Assembly (NCBI RefSeq): GCF_027359675.1
Contig: NZ_CP114786.1
Location: 5,492,501 to 5,556,500, forward strand
Source: Roseibium sp. Sym1
GTDB taxonomy: Bacteria; Pseudomonadota; Alphaproteobacteria; Rhizobiales; Stappiaceae
Direction: 5' to 3'
DNA: 64,000 nt
The notes under the pieces were generated by a model, which saw only the letters and a list, made by a program, of their open reading frames with translations, did no database searches and had not been told where the DNA came from. Shown here piece after piece: positions 37,824 to 47,389 of the stretch; position 1 is the stretch's first letter, and the number at the start of each line of letters is the position of its first letter. A program made the position numbers and the translations under genes.

Positions 37824-38705
37824 ATGAATTGGGATGACATCCGGATATTTCTGTCAATCGCCCGCACCGGCCAGATCCTCGCCGCCGCCCGGCGGCTGGG
37901 CCTCAACCACGCCACGGTCGCCCGGCGTCTGACGGCATTGGAGGACAGTGTCGGTACCAGACTGTTCGACCGGTCGACGTCAGGCTGCATCCTGACCGAG
38001 GCAGGCAGCCGCTTCATGGACCGTGCCGAACGGATCGAGGCGGAAGCCGTTGCCGCCGAGGCCGACCTCGGTGGGGACACGCCCGGTGTCACCGGCACGG
38101 TCCGCATTGGTGCACCGGACGGGTTCGGCGTTGCCTACCTCGCTCCCCGGCTCGGCAAGCTGACCGAAAAACACCCCGGCCTGACAGTGCAACTCGTGCC
38201 GGTGTCCAGGTCCTTTTCCCTGTCGCGGCGAGAAGCCGACATCGCTGTTACCATCGACAGGCCGGAAACCGGCCGCCTCGTGGCCGGCAAACTGGTTGAT
38301 TACACACTCGGCCTTTACGCATCGAAAGCGTATCTGAGAACCCACGGCACACCCAGGGCCGCAAGCGATCTAAGCGCGCACGATCTGATTGGGTATGTCG
38401 AAGACCTGCTCTACTCGCCTTCCCTCAATTACGGTACGGAGATCGTCAAGGACTGGACGTCACGCTTTGAAATCGCCTCGGCGCTTGGGCAGACCGAAGC
38501 CGTCCGGAGCGGCAACGGCATCGGCATCCTGCACGATTTCATCGCGCGCGAGGACAACAAGCTTGTGCCTGTGCTTCCGGACATCAAGCTGAACCGGGCC
38601 TATTGGATGGTCACGCACGAAAGCTCCCGGCCGCTGCGCCATGTCGCCGCCGTTCAGGACTTCCTGCGCGATCAGGTCGCACGCGACAAGGCAATGTTTG
38701 GATGA
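37824..38705 (+). CDS. LysR-family transcriptional regulator
   Basis: 293 residues. The N-terminal helix-turn-helix (WDDIRIFLSIARTGQILAAA, LNHATVARRLTALEDSVG) is followed by the substrate-binding domain. It is divergent from mmsA, so probable control of mmsA is inferred. Confidence 0.88.
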   Translation: MNWDDIRIFLSIARTGQILAAARRLGLNHATVARRLTALEDSVGTRLFDRSTSGCILTEAGSRFMDRAERIEAEAVAAEADLGGDTPGVTGTVRIGAPDGFGVAYLAPRLGKLTEKHPGLTVQLVPVSRSFSLSRREADIAVTIDRPETGRLVAGKLVDYTLGLYASKAYLRTHGTPRAASDLSAHDLIGYVEDLLYSPSLNYGTEIVKDWTSRFEIASALGQTEAVRSGNGIGILHDFIAREDNKLVPVLPDIKLNRAYWMVTHESSRPLRHVAAVQDFLRDQVARDKAMFG

Positions 38706-38736
38706 GGCCCCATTGCCCTTGCCCTCGCTGACGTCG

Positions 38737-38776
38737 TTGCCGGACTTGATCCGGCAATCCATGCCGTGACTTGCCA
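38737..38776. repeat. Dispersed hairpin repeat with CTTGA loop
   Basis: GCCGGA and TCCGGC pair around CTTGA, followed by CAATCCATGCCGTGAC. The loop is the reverse complement of the TCAAG loop into which element A2 inserted 60 bp further on. Confidence 0.5.
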
Positions 38777-38830
38777 ATCAAAGGCCGCCCTCTTCATGGG
38801 AGAAGAAACGGCGCGGATGCCATGGTCAAG

Positions 38831-39143
38831 CCCACTGCTGTCCGGTTAAACGCGGCTCAGTTACAACAGGTCATTGATTCATTGTCGATATTTACGCTTT
38901 TTCCGATCCGGGACACGTAGCGTCTTGCCGCTTGCGCCCCTCTCCCCCCTGGAGGGGGAGATGTCCGGGAACCGGACAGAGGAGGGGGCGCAGCGGTTCC
39001 GCGAATTCGAAAAAGGCCTTGTTTGCCGAGAGGTTGAGCCCCCCCTCTCCTATCGGAGACATCTCCCCCTCCAGGGGGGAGACTGGAACAAGCGGCATAG
39101 CCTGATTGTGGTCAGAGGTTCCTGCTTAACCGGACAGCAGTGG
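38831..39143. repeat. Miniature inverted-repeat element A2
   Basis: 313 bp with perfect 19-bp terminal inverted repeats (CCCACTGCTGTCCGGTTAA) and flanked by an exact TCAAG duplication. Outside the duplication the host DNA is itself palindromic (ATGCCATGG on the left, CCATGGCAT on the right), so the element sits in the loop of an older hairpin. It is nearly identical to A1 in sequence and orientation. No coding sequence is present. Confidence 0.9.
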
Positions 39144-39186
39144 GTCAAGCCATGGCATGACGTCGGTAAAGGTCATTTTTGTGTGT

Positions 39187-39792
39187 CTACCGCCACTTCT
39201 CCGTCGCCGCGATCCATTCCCGCGTGCGCGCTTCCGGGTCCGCATTGCGGGTGATGTCCGTGACAACCGCCGCGCAGTCCGCGCCGTTTTCAAAGACCGC
39301 CGGCAGACGCTCCGGATTGAGGCCGCCAATCGCGACCAACGGCAGATCACCGGCCTGGCGCTTCCACCTGGCGATCTTCTCCACGCCCTGGGGCGCCCAT
39401 TTCATCTTTTTCAGGATGGTGGGATAGACCGGGCCCAGCGCCACATAATCCGGATCAACGGCAAGCGCTGTCTCCAACTCCTCACCGTCATGGGTGGAGA
39501 CACCGAGTTTCAGACCAGCCTTTCGAATGGCACCCACGTCGGCCTCGGCCAGATCCTCCTGGCCGAGATGAACAAAGTCGCAGCCCGCGTCGATGGCGAG
39601 TTGCCAATAGTCATTGACAACCAGCTGACAGGCATTTTCCGCGCAGATTGCCTTCGCGTCCGCGATCTCCCGGCGCAGCACCTCCTCCGGCTGGTCCTTG
39701 ATGCGCAATTGCACCAGCTTCACGCCGAGCGGCACCAGCCGCCTGACCCAGTCGGAACTGTCGAGGATGAGGTAAAACGGATCGAGCTTCAT
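39187..39792 (-). CDS. thiE: Thiamine phosphate synthase
   Basis: 201 residues, TIM-barrel ThiE. It joins HMP-pyrophosphate and thiazole phosphate to give thiamine monophosphate. Markers are [42 protein letters not shown] and [14 protein letters not shown]. The start overlaps thiG by 4 bp. It is the last gene of thiOSGE. Confidence 0.93.
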   Translation of the reverse strand: MKLDPFYLILDSSDWVRRLVPLGVKLVQLRIKDQPEEVLRREIADAKAICAENACQLVVNDYWQLAIDAGCDFVHLGQEDLAEADVGAIRKAGLKLGVSTHDGEELETALAVDPDYVALGPVYPTILKKMKWAPQGVEKIARWKRQAGDLPLVAIGGLNPERLPAVFENGADCAAVVTDITRNADPEARTREWIAATEKWR

Positions 39793-40562
39793 TCAAACAC
39801 CGCCATTCCGATGACCGGGGTGGACGGAACCGCCATGTCGCGCGGTTCCAGGGGAATTGCCTCATAAGCCAGCCGGCCGGCTTCGACAGCCCGGGCAAAG
39901 GCCCCGGCCATGGCCACCGAATCGCCCGCCTTGGCGACGGCCGTGTTCAGGAGAACCGCGTCAAAGCCGAGTTCGAGCACATGCGCCGCATGGGAAGGCC
40001 GGCCAAGCCCGGCATCTACCACCAGCGGAATTTCCCTGAAATGCGCACGATAGCTTTTCAGCGCCTCCGGATTGACCGGCCCCCTCGCCGAGCCGATGGG
40101 CGCACACCAGGGCATCAGCACTTGGCAGCCCGCCTGGAGAAGCTTCTCACCGACGACCACATCCTCGGTTGTATACGGGAACACCTTGAAGCCGTCGGCG
40201 CTCAGGATCCGTGCGGCCTCGACAAGTCCGAAGACATCCGGTTGCAGGCTGTCGTGGTGACCGATCACTTCCAGCTTGATCCAGTCGGTGCCAAAAAGTT
40301 CCCGCGCTATCTTTGCCGTCGTGACCGCTTCCTTGAACGAATGGCAGCCAGCGGTGTTGGGCAGGACGCGCACGCCGAGTTCACGGATCAGTTCCCAGAA
40401 CCGGCCTCCCGAACCACCGTTCGCTGTCTCCCGTCGGAGCGATACCGTCACGATTTCCGTACCGGAGGCCTTCACCGCCTCGCCGAGCACCTTGGGGGAC
40501 GGGTATTGTGCCGTCCCCAGAAGCAGTCGAGAGGAGACGGTTTCGCCATAGAAGGTCACCAC
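39789..40562 (-). CDS. thiG: Thiazole synthase
   Basis: 257 residues, ThiG TIM barrel. The Schiff-base Lys is in [10 protein letters not shown], and [21 protein letters not shown] and [13 protein letters not shown] are characteristic. It forms the thiazole ring from DXP, ThiS-thiocarboxylate and dehydroglycine; the last is supplied by ThiO, encoded two genes upstream. Confidence 0.95.
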   Translation of the reverse strand: MVTFYGETVSSRLLLGTAQYPSPKVLGEAVKASGTEIVTVSLRRETANGGSGGRFWELIRELGVRVLPNTAGCHSFKEAVTTAKIARELFGTDWIKLEVIGHHDSLQPDVFGLVEAARILSADGFKVFPYTTEDVVVGEKLLQAGCQVLMPWCAPIGSARGPVNPEALKSYRAHFREIPLVVDAGLGRPSHAAHVLELGFDAVLLNTAVAKAGDSVAMAGAFARAVEAGRLAYEAIPLEPRDMAVPSTPVIGMAVFE

Positions 40563-40565
40563 TGG

Positions 40566-40763
40566 TCAGCCTCCCTGCATGGGTGACAGGATCTCGATCC
40601 TGTCACCGGTCTGTAGAACACAGGCAGCCCGATCCTCTGCCGGGACAAGGTCACCGTTGTGCGCCGTTGCCAGGAAATCGTGGTCATAGGCCAGCTCTTC
40701 CAGAAGCAGGGCCAGCGTCGCACTCGCAACCTGCCGGTCCTCGCCGTTAATGATGAGGTTCAT
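40566..40763 (-). CDS. thiS: Sulfur carrier protein ThiS
   Basis: 65 residues, ubiquitin-like, from MNLIINGEDRQ to the required C-terminal Gly-Gly (SPMQGG). The terminal Gly becomes a thiocarboxylate that donates sulfur to the thiazole. It lies 3 bp before thiG and overlaps the 3' end of thiO by 17 bp in another frame. Confidence 0.93.
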   Translation of the reverse strand: MNLIINGEDRQVASATLALLLEELAYDHDFLATAHNGDLVPAEDRAACVLQTGDRIEILSPMQGG

Positions 40764-41724
40764 GCGCCGTCTCCAGGTCTTGCGAAAAAATGAGCTCTGC
40801 CGCTTCGGCGGCGAAATGGGGAGCCAGCAGGAAACCATGCCTGTAGAAGCCGTTGAGCGAGACCGTCCTCCCCTTGCGCCGGATACGCGGCAGATTGTCC
40901 GGATAGGCGGGACGCAGCCCCGCCCCGGTCTCGATGATCCTTGCTTCCGCGAACCCCGGATGGAGGCTGTAGGCAGCATTGAGCAGCTCCATTGTGGACC
41001 GCACGGTGATCGGGCCGCTATCGGCGCTCTCGATCATCGTCGCCCCCACCATGAAGTGATGATTGTCCCTGGGGACCACATAGACGGGGATCCGCGGATG
41101 CAGGAACCTGACCGGCCGGGACAGGGTCACCTCGGGTGCGTGCAGCAACAGCATCTCGCCGCGCACCGGCCTGAGGTCCGGATCCTCCGCCGCTATCCCG
41201 GTACAATCCACGGCAAGGTCTGCATCGGATCCGGCATGCTTTCCACAGCAGCAATACTGGACGCCTTGGCCGACCAGCTTGTCGAGCAGGCCGGTCAGGG
41301 CCTTGCGCGGGTCAAGATGTGCTTCCCTCTCGAAGAACAATGCCCTGGCAAAACGGCCTGCGAGATCCGGTTCAAGGGCGCCGATCGCGTCGCGGTCAAC
41401 ATGGCTGAAACCATCGGTGCGCGCCGCGAACCGGTCAAGTTCCCCGGTGTCCCTTGGCGAAGCCACCACCAGTGTGCCGTTTCGCCTGACAAGGCCAGGC
41501 ACCGCCCTGTCCCACCAGTCAATCGATCCACGTCCCAGGACAAGCACTGCCTCTTCGGCATTTTCCCGTTCGCACCAGGGTGCGAGCATACCGCCAGCGA
41601 GCCAGGAAGCGCTCCGGCGCATGTCGCGACCGCGCTCAAGCAGGCTCACCTCTGCTCCGCGTCCAATCAGCTCCAGTGCAAGCGCCAGTCCGGCGACACC
41701 GGAACCGCGAATTTCCACCTTCAT
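40747..41724 (-). CDS. thiO: FAD-dependent glycine oxidase ThiO
   Basis: 325 residues from the ATG at 41724; a longer frame upstream overlaps the riboswitch and is rejected. It has the N-terminal FAD site GSGVAGLALALELIGRGAEVSLLERG and a C-terminal GAGLRPAYPDNLPRI stretch. It oxidises glycine to the imine used by ThiG. It is the first gene after the TPP riboswitch. Confidence 0.92.
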   Translation of the reverse strand: MKVEIRGSGVAGLALALELIGRGAEVSLLERGRDMRRSASWLAGGMLAPWCERENAEEAVLVLGRGSIDWWDRAVPGLVRRNGTLVVASPRDTGELDRFAARTDGFSHVDRDAIGALEPDLAGRFARALFFEREAHLDPRKALTGLLDKLVGQGVQYCCCGKHAGSDADLAVDCTGIAAEDPDLRPVRGEMLLLHAPEVTLSRPVRFLHPRIPVYVVPRDNHHFMVGATMIESADSGPITVRSTMELLNAAYSLHPGFAEARIIETGAGLRPAYPDNLPRIRRKGRTVSLNGFYRHGFLLAPHFAAEAAELIFSQDLETAHEPHH

Positions 41725-41895
41725 GGCAGCCCCACTCGTGTGGACAGCCGCCCGGGGGGCATCGTCAGGGAGACAATGATCTGCGCCAAGTCCGCACTCC
41801 GGCAAGGCAGGCACCACCTTGCTTCTCAGGTGGTCAAACCGGAACGGGACGGCTGAAAGGGACACGGGGCGGATCGACCCTGAACAGTCCCTGAG

Positions 41896-41997
41896 GCACC
41901 CTCCCTTCGCCAGCATGACCTGGATCAGGTTCGTCGGGTCCCTGCGCCGCGCAATTGCGCCAGCAGTATCTCAGCCCCTTGTCGGGACACCCCGGGT
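41896..41997 (-). promoter_or_regulatory. TPP riboswitch (THI element) controlling thiOSGE
   Basis: Read on the minus strand the segment contains GGGGTGTCCCG, then GGCTGAGA, a variable arm, GACCCGACGAACCTGATCC, GGTCATGCTGGCG and AGGGAGGGTG, the conserved TPP-binding core. It precedes thiO by about 170 bp and should turn the operon off when thiamine pyrophosphate is plentiful. Confidence 0.95.
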
Positions 41998-42031
41998 GAA
42001 GTTTCCTTGTGCCGTCGCCAGACCGGTCCTG

Positions 42032-42562
42032 TCAAGGGAGTGCCTCCTGATCGAGACTTGCAAGGAATGAGCGGACCTCGGCGAGCGTGGTCAGCCGATA
42101 CACCGCGAGATGTGCGGGTGGTGTCCGGTAGACAGCCTCCAGCTTGTCGCGTGCGGAGTTCCGCGTGCGCCAGATGAAATGGAGAAAATCGACGGTCTGC
42201 AGATTGAAGCGCTCGGGACAACCGTCGGGCAGATCCGGCCGCGTGCGTCCGTAGTGTTTCATCGACCGCCTGAGGACACGGAACAGACGCAGGCCGACAG
42301 GCACGTCCAGCCAGACAAAGGTGTCCGCCCGGGCGACCCGCTCCGCATACGTGCCGGAGTGTCCCCCCTCGAAGATCCAGTGGTCCTGGATGTGCACCTC
42401 GTGGGTCAGCCGGTCTTTCTCCGCTCTCGGGCGCTCCACCCAGCCGGAGCACCAGTGGATTTTGTCCATATGGAAGACCGGCAGACCGGTTTTTTCTCCC
42501 AATGCCGTGGCGAGCATGCTCTTGCCGGACCCGGGACCGCCGACGATCATGACGCGTTTCAT
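42032..42562 (-). CDS. P-loop kinase-like (DNA topology modulation/FlaR-like) ATPase
   Basis: 176 residues. A Walker A VGGPGSGKSML (residues 7-17) heads an adenylate-kinase-like fold, and HMDKIHW and FEGGHSGTYAERVARAD are typical of the FlaR/topology-modulation family. The true substrate of this family is unclear. It stands alone between the thi riboswitch and the pirin gene. Confidence 0.8.
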   Translation of the reverse strand: MKRVMIVGGPGSGKSMLATALGEKTGLPVFHMDKIHWCSGWVERPRAEKDRLTHEVHIQDHWIFEGGHSGTYAERVARADTFVWLDVPVGLRLFRVLRRSMKHYGRTRPDLPDGCPERFNLQTVDFLHFIWRTRNSARDKLEAVYRTPPAHLAVYRLTTLAEVRSFLASLDQEALP

Positions 42563-42714
42563 GGGACACCTTCGAGGAAAGCGAGGGAAAGGGTTGGCGG
42601 TTATACACGGTCCGGTCAGGAAGGAAAGCCGGAAACAGACTGTTCAATGGACACATTCGTGGCCGCAACCCTATCTAATTGGCACATGGACGATACGAAT
42701 TGATGGAGAGGCCG

Positions 42715-43650
42715 ATGAGCTGGTTGAACTGCCCCGACCCCGTGCCGGGAAACGCATCGAGTTGCGACCCGATCGATACGGTCATCGTTCCGCGCACGTC
42801 GGATCTTGGCGGGTTTTCCGTGCGCCGCGCCCTGCCCTCGGCCAAGCGGCGCATGATCGGCCCGTTCATCTTTTTCGACCAGATGGGTCCCGCGGAACTT
42901 CTGGTCGGCGGAGGCATCGACGTTCGGCCTCATCCTCATATCGGTCTTGCCACCGTGACCTATCTCTTTGAAGGCGAGATGTATCACCGGGACAGCCTGG
43001 GAACCGAAATCGCGATCGCTCCGGGAGCGCTCAACTGGATGAACGCCGGCAAGGGCATTGTGCACTCGGAACGCGAACGTCCGGAACGCCTTCAGGCAAA
43101 ACGGCCACTGTTCGGCCTGCAGAGCTGGGTCGCCCTGCCAAAGCATCTGGAAGAAAGTGACCCGAGCTTTCAGCACTTTGGCACGGAAGAGCAGCCGGAA
43201 TTCGCCGACAAGGGGGCTTCGGTGAAACTGATCGCCGGAGATCTCTATGGGCACAAGGCGCCGGTCTCGACCGCATCGGACATGTTCTATGCCGACATTA
43301 CCCTGGAACCCGGCGCAAGAATTCCCCTGGACGCGGGCTGGGAAGAGCGTGGCCTCTACACGGTATCAGGCCAAATCAGCATCGCGGGCCAGAGCTTCGA
43401 TCCGGCGCAACTCCTGGTGTTCAAGGCCGGCGATCACCTTGTGGTCGAAAACAACGGCCTGGTGCCGGCGCGTTTCGTGGTGCTTGGTGGAGAGCCGATG
43501 GACGGCCGCCGTTACATCTGGTGGAACTTCGTGTCTTCGTCGAAGGAACGAATCGAACAGGCCAAGGAAGACTGGCGCCAGGGCCGTTTCGACACGGTGC
43601 CGGGCGATGCAGAGGAATTCATTCCCCTTCCCGAGCGTCAGGGCCCCTGA
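42715..43650 (+). CDS. Pirin family protein
   Basis: 311 residues from the ATG at 42715 (GGAGAGG just upstream); an ATG at 42703 is possible. The N-terminal cupin has the metal ligands in VRPHPHIGLATVTYLFEGEMYHRDSLG, and RERPERLQAKRPLFGLQSWVALP follows. Bacterial pirins act as quercetinase-like dioxygenases or regulators; no role can be assigned here. The 3' end overlaps the convergent gene by 32 bp. Confidence 0.9.
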   Translation: MSWLNCPDPVPGNASSCDPIDTVIVPRTSDLGGFSVRRALPSAKRRMIGPFIFFDQMGPAELLVGGGIDVRPHPHIGLATVTYLFEGEMYHRDSLGTEIAIAPGALNWMNAGKGIVHSERERPERLQAKRPLFGLQSWVALPKHLEESDPSFQHFGTEEQPEFADKGASVKLIAGDLYGHKAPVSTASDMFYADITLEPGARIPLDAGWEERGLYTVSGQISIAGQSFDPAQLLVFKAGDHLVVENNGLVPARFVVLGGEPMDGRRYIWWNFVSSSKERIEQAKEDWRQGRFDTVPGDAEEFIPLPERQGP

Positions 43651-44590
43651 CACTCCAGCCGCTTTCCAGCGGCGGAGCCTTCTCGAACCTGTCGGCAGGC
43701 CGGATCAGATCCGGCTCGCCGAAATTCATGATGATGTTGAGGCGCCCGCTGGCGAGCGGATCTCCAGTCAGGTCGGGATTTTCGGGGGCCACGGACAACC
43801 GGACCCCGTGATGAACCGTCTCGAGTTGGTCGAAGTCGGACACCGCCTTGCGAAAGGCGGCCGGGACGGTCCAGCCGTAGCGCCCGGCGAGCGCGTCGAT
43901 GACCAGCCAAACGGCCTCCAGGCCGATCGTTTTCTGACGCGGGTCCTCAACGACCAGCTTGAGCCTCAGATAATCCACCCTGTCTTCGGAGGAGCCGCGC
44001 AGCAGAAAAAACAGCGTCGTCGGCCCGAAATCGACACTCGGCGTCGTCAGCAGCACAAGGTCGGATGCGCATTGCCAGCGATCCGTCTTGAACGGCGCCT
44101 TCCGCCACCCGGGATTTCCGAGGCCGAGCTCCCTGAGCTCTGCACAAAGCGCATCCGGTTTGCCGAGAAAGCTTCGCTTCAACTCCGCCGACAATTCGGG
44201 CGATTGCCGCAACAGGTTTTCGCGTGATGCCGGTTCCAGATCCTGAAGCGGATCCGCCAGCCCCGTTCCGGATGCCGCTTGCGGCATGCCGTCGTCCTGC
44301 GCAGCCTGGAAGACGAGGACACCGATCGAGCCCCCGGCCGCCAGAAGCGCGAGCGTGCCCCAGACATAGTAGGACGTCACAAATGACGATCCGGTCCGGT
44401 TGGCACGGGAAGCCTTTGGCGCCGCTGCTGCCGGCGGGTCGGCAAAATGGCCGGCATCCGGCTCTGCCCAGCGAGGTCCGGTCGTGCGTTGCACGGCTTT
44501 CCTGCCCCCCTGAGCGGTTTTTCCGTTGCCGGGTTTGGCCGCCATCCCGGCTCTGAGCAGCCGCCTGAGCTTGTCCGCAAGTCCTGCCAT
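43619..44590 (-). CDS. Membrane-anchored protein of unknown function
   Basis: 323 residues. A basic, disordered N-terminal stretch (1-70) precedes one membrane helix (YYVWGTLALLAAGGSIGVLVF, about 75-95). The remaining 225 residues are a soluble, probably periplasmic domain with two cysteines (LCAELRELGL, WQCASDLVLL). I do not recognise the family. It is convergent with, and overlaps, the pirin gene. Confidence 0.7.
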   Translation of the reverse strand: MAGLADKLRRLLRAGMAAKPGNGKTAQGGRKAVQRTTGPRWAEPDAGHFADPPAAAAPKASRANRTGSSFVTSYYVWGTLALLAAGGSIGVLVFQAAQDDGMPQAASGTGLADPLQDLEPASRENLLRQSPELSAELKRSFLGKPDALCAELRELGLGNPGWRKAPFKTDRWQCASDLVLLTTPSVDFGPTTLFFLLRGSSEDRVDYLRLKLVVEDPRQKTIGLEAVWLVIDALAGRYGWTVPAAFRKAVSDFDQLETVHHGVRLSVAPENPDLTGDPLASGRLNIIMNFGEPDLIRPADRFEKAPPLESGWSVRGPDAREGE

Positions 44591-44750
44591 GGTTTCCTAA
44601 ACTGCCGAGGCTCCAGACCGGATGGTCAAGGGTTCGGGATTTATCGATACAATCTCTTGAAAACGCAACCGGATACCTGTCATCTATGCGGCGCGGCCGC
44701 CGGGCCGCACCGTGCCGTCTTGTTGCAACCGCTGTTCCTTGAGGTTCAGG

Positions 44751-45458
44751 ATGCCCTCCTTTCCAGGCGACTCCGCCGAATTGCGCCGAGAAATCATTGA
44801 CACGGCCCGTTCGTTGCCTCGTCTCGGACTGACCAAGGGCACATCGGGCAATGTCAGTGCACGCACCGAATCCGGTTTTTTGGTGACACCGTCCGGCATT
44901 CCCTACGAAGCACTCGCGGAAGACGCAATCGTCGCGCTTGACTTCGATGGCTGCTATCGGGGGGATATCCTGCCGTCATCCGAGTGGCGCATGCATATGG
45001 ACTTCTACCTGGCGCAGCCGGGCTGCGGCGCCGTCGTTCACTGCCACAGTCCACGAGCCACGGCGCTGTCCTGTCATCGACGCGGCATACCGGCCTTTCA
45101 CTATATGGTCGCATTGGCGGGAGGCGACAGGATCGAGTGTGCGGACTATGCCAGCTTCGGCACCCGGGCCCTGTCGGAAGCCATGATCGCGGCTCTTGGC
45201 GAGCGAAGCGCGTGCCTTCTGGCCAACCATGGCCAGATTGCCGGTGGCCCGACCCTCCGCAGGGCGCTTTCGGTTGCAGAGGGTGTCGAGGACCTGGCCG
45301 ACCAGTATCTGTCCGCACTGGTGCTGGGGGAGCCGGTTATACTCGACAGCGACGAGATGACCGAAATCCTGAGAAAATTCAAAACCTACGGCAAACAGAC
45401 CACGGAACTGGGCGATGACCAGGCAGCCGCTTTCGAGCTGCCGAAACGGATAGGCTGA
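44751..45458 (+). CDS. Class II aldolase/adducin family sugar-phosphate aldolase
   Basis: 235 residues from the ATG at 44751 (GAGG upstream). The zinc ligands are the HCH pair in GAVVHCHSP and a later His in LLANHGQIAGG, and GLTKGTSGNVSAR is the phosphate site. Relatives cleave fuculose- or ribulose-phosphates or decarboxylate 3-oxo-tetronate phosphates. A sugar kinase follows 1 bp after the stop, suggesting a kinase-aldolase pathway. Confidence 0.87.
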   Translation: MPSFPGDSAELRREIIDTARSLPRLGLTKGTSGNVSARTESGFLVTPSGIPYEALAEDAIVALDFDGCYRGDILPSSEWRMHMDFYLAQPGCGAVVHCHSPRATALSCHRRGIPAFHYMVALAGGDRIECADYASFGTRALSEAMIAALGERSACLLANHGQIAGGPTLRRALSVAEGVEDLADQYLSALVLGEPVILDSDEMTEILRKFKTYGKQTTELGDDQAAAFELPKRIG

Positions 45459-45459
45459 C

Positions 45460-46353
45460 ATGCGACTTGGAATTGACTGGGGCGGAACCAAAATCGAGAT
45501 CATTGCGCTGTCCGCCGCAGGTGCGGAGATCTTCCGCAAGCGCGTGGATACCCCCCGGGACGACTATGAAGGCTGCCTGCTCGCGGTCAAAAGCCTGGTG
45601 GATGCGGCCGAACAGGCGACCGGCGAGACCGGCACGCTCGGCCTCGGCATTCCGGGGTCCCTGTCGCCGAGGACGGGACTGGTCAAAAACGCGAATTCCA
45701 CCTGGATGAACGGCAAGCCTCTGGACAAGGACCTGCAACGGGTCCTCGGCCGGCCTGTACGCATCCAAAACGATGCCAATTGCCTGGCGGTGTCCGAGGC
45801 GACGGATGGCGCAGGCGCCGGCGCCCACGTCGTGCATGCCATCATCATCGGCACCGGAAGCGGTTCGGGAATTGCGATCGATGCCAAGGCCCATCTGGGC
45901 GCAAACGGCATAGGCGGCGAATGGGGGGCGATCACCGTTCCCTGGCTGAAACCGGAAGAATACCCGGGGCCGGATAGTTGGATCGGACACAAGGGTGTCA
46001 TCGACCGCTGGTGCTCGGGAACCGGGTTTCAGCTGGATTACCAGGACAGGACCGGCACCTTGCTGAAAGGTCACGAAATCATGGCCCTGAAACGGTCAGG
46101 GGATGAGACGGCAAACATCGTCTACGAGGCTTACGTCAGCCGGCTTGCCCGTGCGCTGGCCATGTCAGCCAACCTGCTGGACCCGGATGTCTTCGTGCTC
46201 GGCGGCGGCATGTCGAATATCGACGAGCTCTATGAAGACCTGCCCCCGGCCATGGCACCCTACATTTTCTCGGATTCGTTCGAGACGCCAATCCGCAAGG
46301 CCGTTCACGGAGACAGTTCAGGCGTCCGCGGTGCTGCCTGGTTGTGGGGCTGA
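45460..46353 (+). CDS. ROK-family sugar kinase
   Basis: 297 residues. The ATP site is GIDWGGTKIEIIAL, the catalytic region is IQNDANCLAVSEATDG with the general-base Asp, and GTGSGSGIAID and GGEWG follow. The zinc-binding CxCxxC loop of many ROK kinases is missing here. It probably phosphorylates a hexose to feed the adjacent aldolase. The last 49 bp overlap the convergent methyltransferase gene. Confidence 0.87.
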   Translation: MRLGIDWGGTKIEIIALSAAGAEIFRKRVDTPRDDYEGCLLAVKSLVDAAEQATGETGTLGLGIPGSLSPRTGLVKNANSTWMNGKPLDKDLQRVLGRPVRIQNDANCLAVSEATDGAGAGAHVVHAIIIGTGSGSGIAIDAKAHLGANGIGGEWGAITVPWLKPEEYPGPDSWIGHKGVIDRWCSGTGFQLDYQDRTGTLLKGHEIMALKRSGDETANIVYEAYVSRLARALAMSANLLDPDVFVLGGGMSNIDELYEDLPPAMAPYIFSDSFETPIRKAVHGDSSGVRGAAWLWG

Positions 46354-47249
46354 GGCCGCCAGAACTTGAGACATTTCAAGAGATTTTTCCAGCTCGGCCG
46401 CAGCTCGCGCTCAATTGCCTGGCGGGTCTTGTCCGCTCCGGCCCTGTAGTGGCGGCTGGTTACGTCCGGGTCGGGCTTTTCCCCGAGACGGAACAGGAAG
46501 GAGTCGGACTTGTTCTGCTTGACCAGCTTGCAGCCGAGGGATGCCATCATGCCGACCAGCGCGTCCTCGGTGAAATAGTATTTGTGAGCGATGTGGAAAT
46601 GCTGCAGCCACTGACGCGCCCGCTGCCGGTCAATGATCGGTGTCGCGACCAGCAGCAGTCCTTCCGGTGTGCAGCATTCCTCGATGATTTCGCGCATCTG
46701 ACGTACCGGGTCGATCATGTGCTCAATGACGTGCGAGACAACAACAAGATCGTATCTTCTGGACGGGTCGTGCGGTTTGATCCCGTTCTCGAAGGCATAC
46801 TGGCTGTATTTGTGCTCCACCTCATACAGCGACAGTTCCTTGCCGGCTTCGATGAAGTCCGCGGTCTTGCCACCCGCGCCGCCGCCGTAATCGAGCACCG
46901 TTTCGAACGCATCCATCGTGTCCGCGAAAAACGGGACAATGGACAGCGCCTGCTGTTCGCGAAACAGTTGCTGTGGCGAACGATCGGTGCGCTTCACATT
47001 GCCGTAGACATTGCGATAGTAAAAATCCGCGGTGTCCTCGGTGAAGTACGGATTGGCTCGCAACGTGCCACAGGTCTCGCAGGCAACGATCGGCTGGAAA
47101 TTCCTGTGGCGGGACACCGTTGAAACCACCGTGGCTTCCGTGCTGCCGCATGTGCACTTTGTGTACTCAAACGAGTGCTTTTCGATGTCGGGGAATTCGT
47201 CGAATTCTTCCCTGAACTTGTAGATGGGCTTGTTGATGTCGAAAAGCAT
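46305..47249 (-). CDS. SAM-dependent methyltransferase with N-terminal Zn-ribbon-like motif
   Basis: 314 residues from the ATG at 47249; the much longer open frame upstream is on a different gene's antisense and is not used. N-terminal CTCGS and CETCGTLRANPYF (about 33-77) look like a four-cysteine zinc ribbon as in sugar C-methyltransferase-like proteins. The class I methyltransferase core has motif I VLDYGGGAGGKTADFI and VVVSHVIEHMIDP. The substrate is unknown, perhaps a surface sugar or small metabolite. Confidence 0.8.
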   Translation of the reverse strand: MLFDINKPIYKFREEFDEFPDIEKHSFEYTKCTCGSTEATVVSTVSRHRNFQPIVACETCGTLRANPYFTEDTADFYYRNVYGNVKRTDRSPQQLFREQQALSIVPFFADTMDAFETVLDYGGGAGGKTADFIEAGKELSLYEVEHKYSQYAFENGIKPHDPSRRYDLVVVSHVIEHMIDPVRQMREIIEECCTPEGLLLVATPIIDRQRARQWLQHFHIAHKYYFTEDALVGMMASLGCKLVKQNKSDSFLFRLGEKPDPDVTSRHYRAGADKTRQAIERELRPSWKNLLKCLKFWRPQPHNQAAPRTPELSP

Positions 47250-47389
47250 GCGCCGGCTCTGAAGCGATTGAAGGTGCCCCGCTGGTATCTGACTGCCGAA
47301 GCACCTGTCAACCGAATCCGTCCCTCTGCGTCGGCTGGTCCCGTCGCCTTCCGTCCGGCAAGCCTTTTTCCAATTCCCCTTCTCGTCTT

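Noticed and set aside
41725..41916. Upstream extension of thiO
   Set aside because: It overlaps the TPP riboswitch and lacks similarity to the flavoprotein fold, which begins at MKVEIRGSG.
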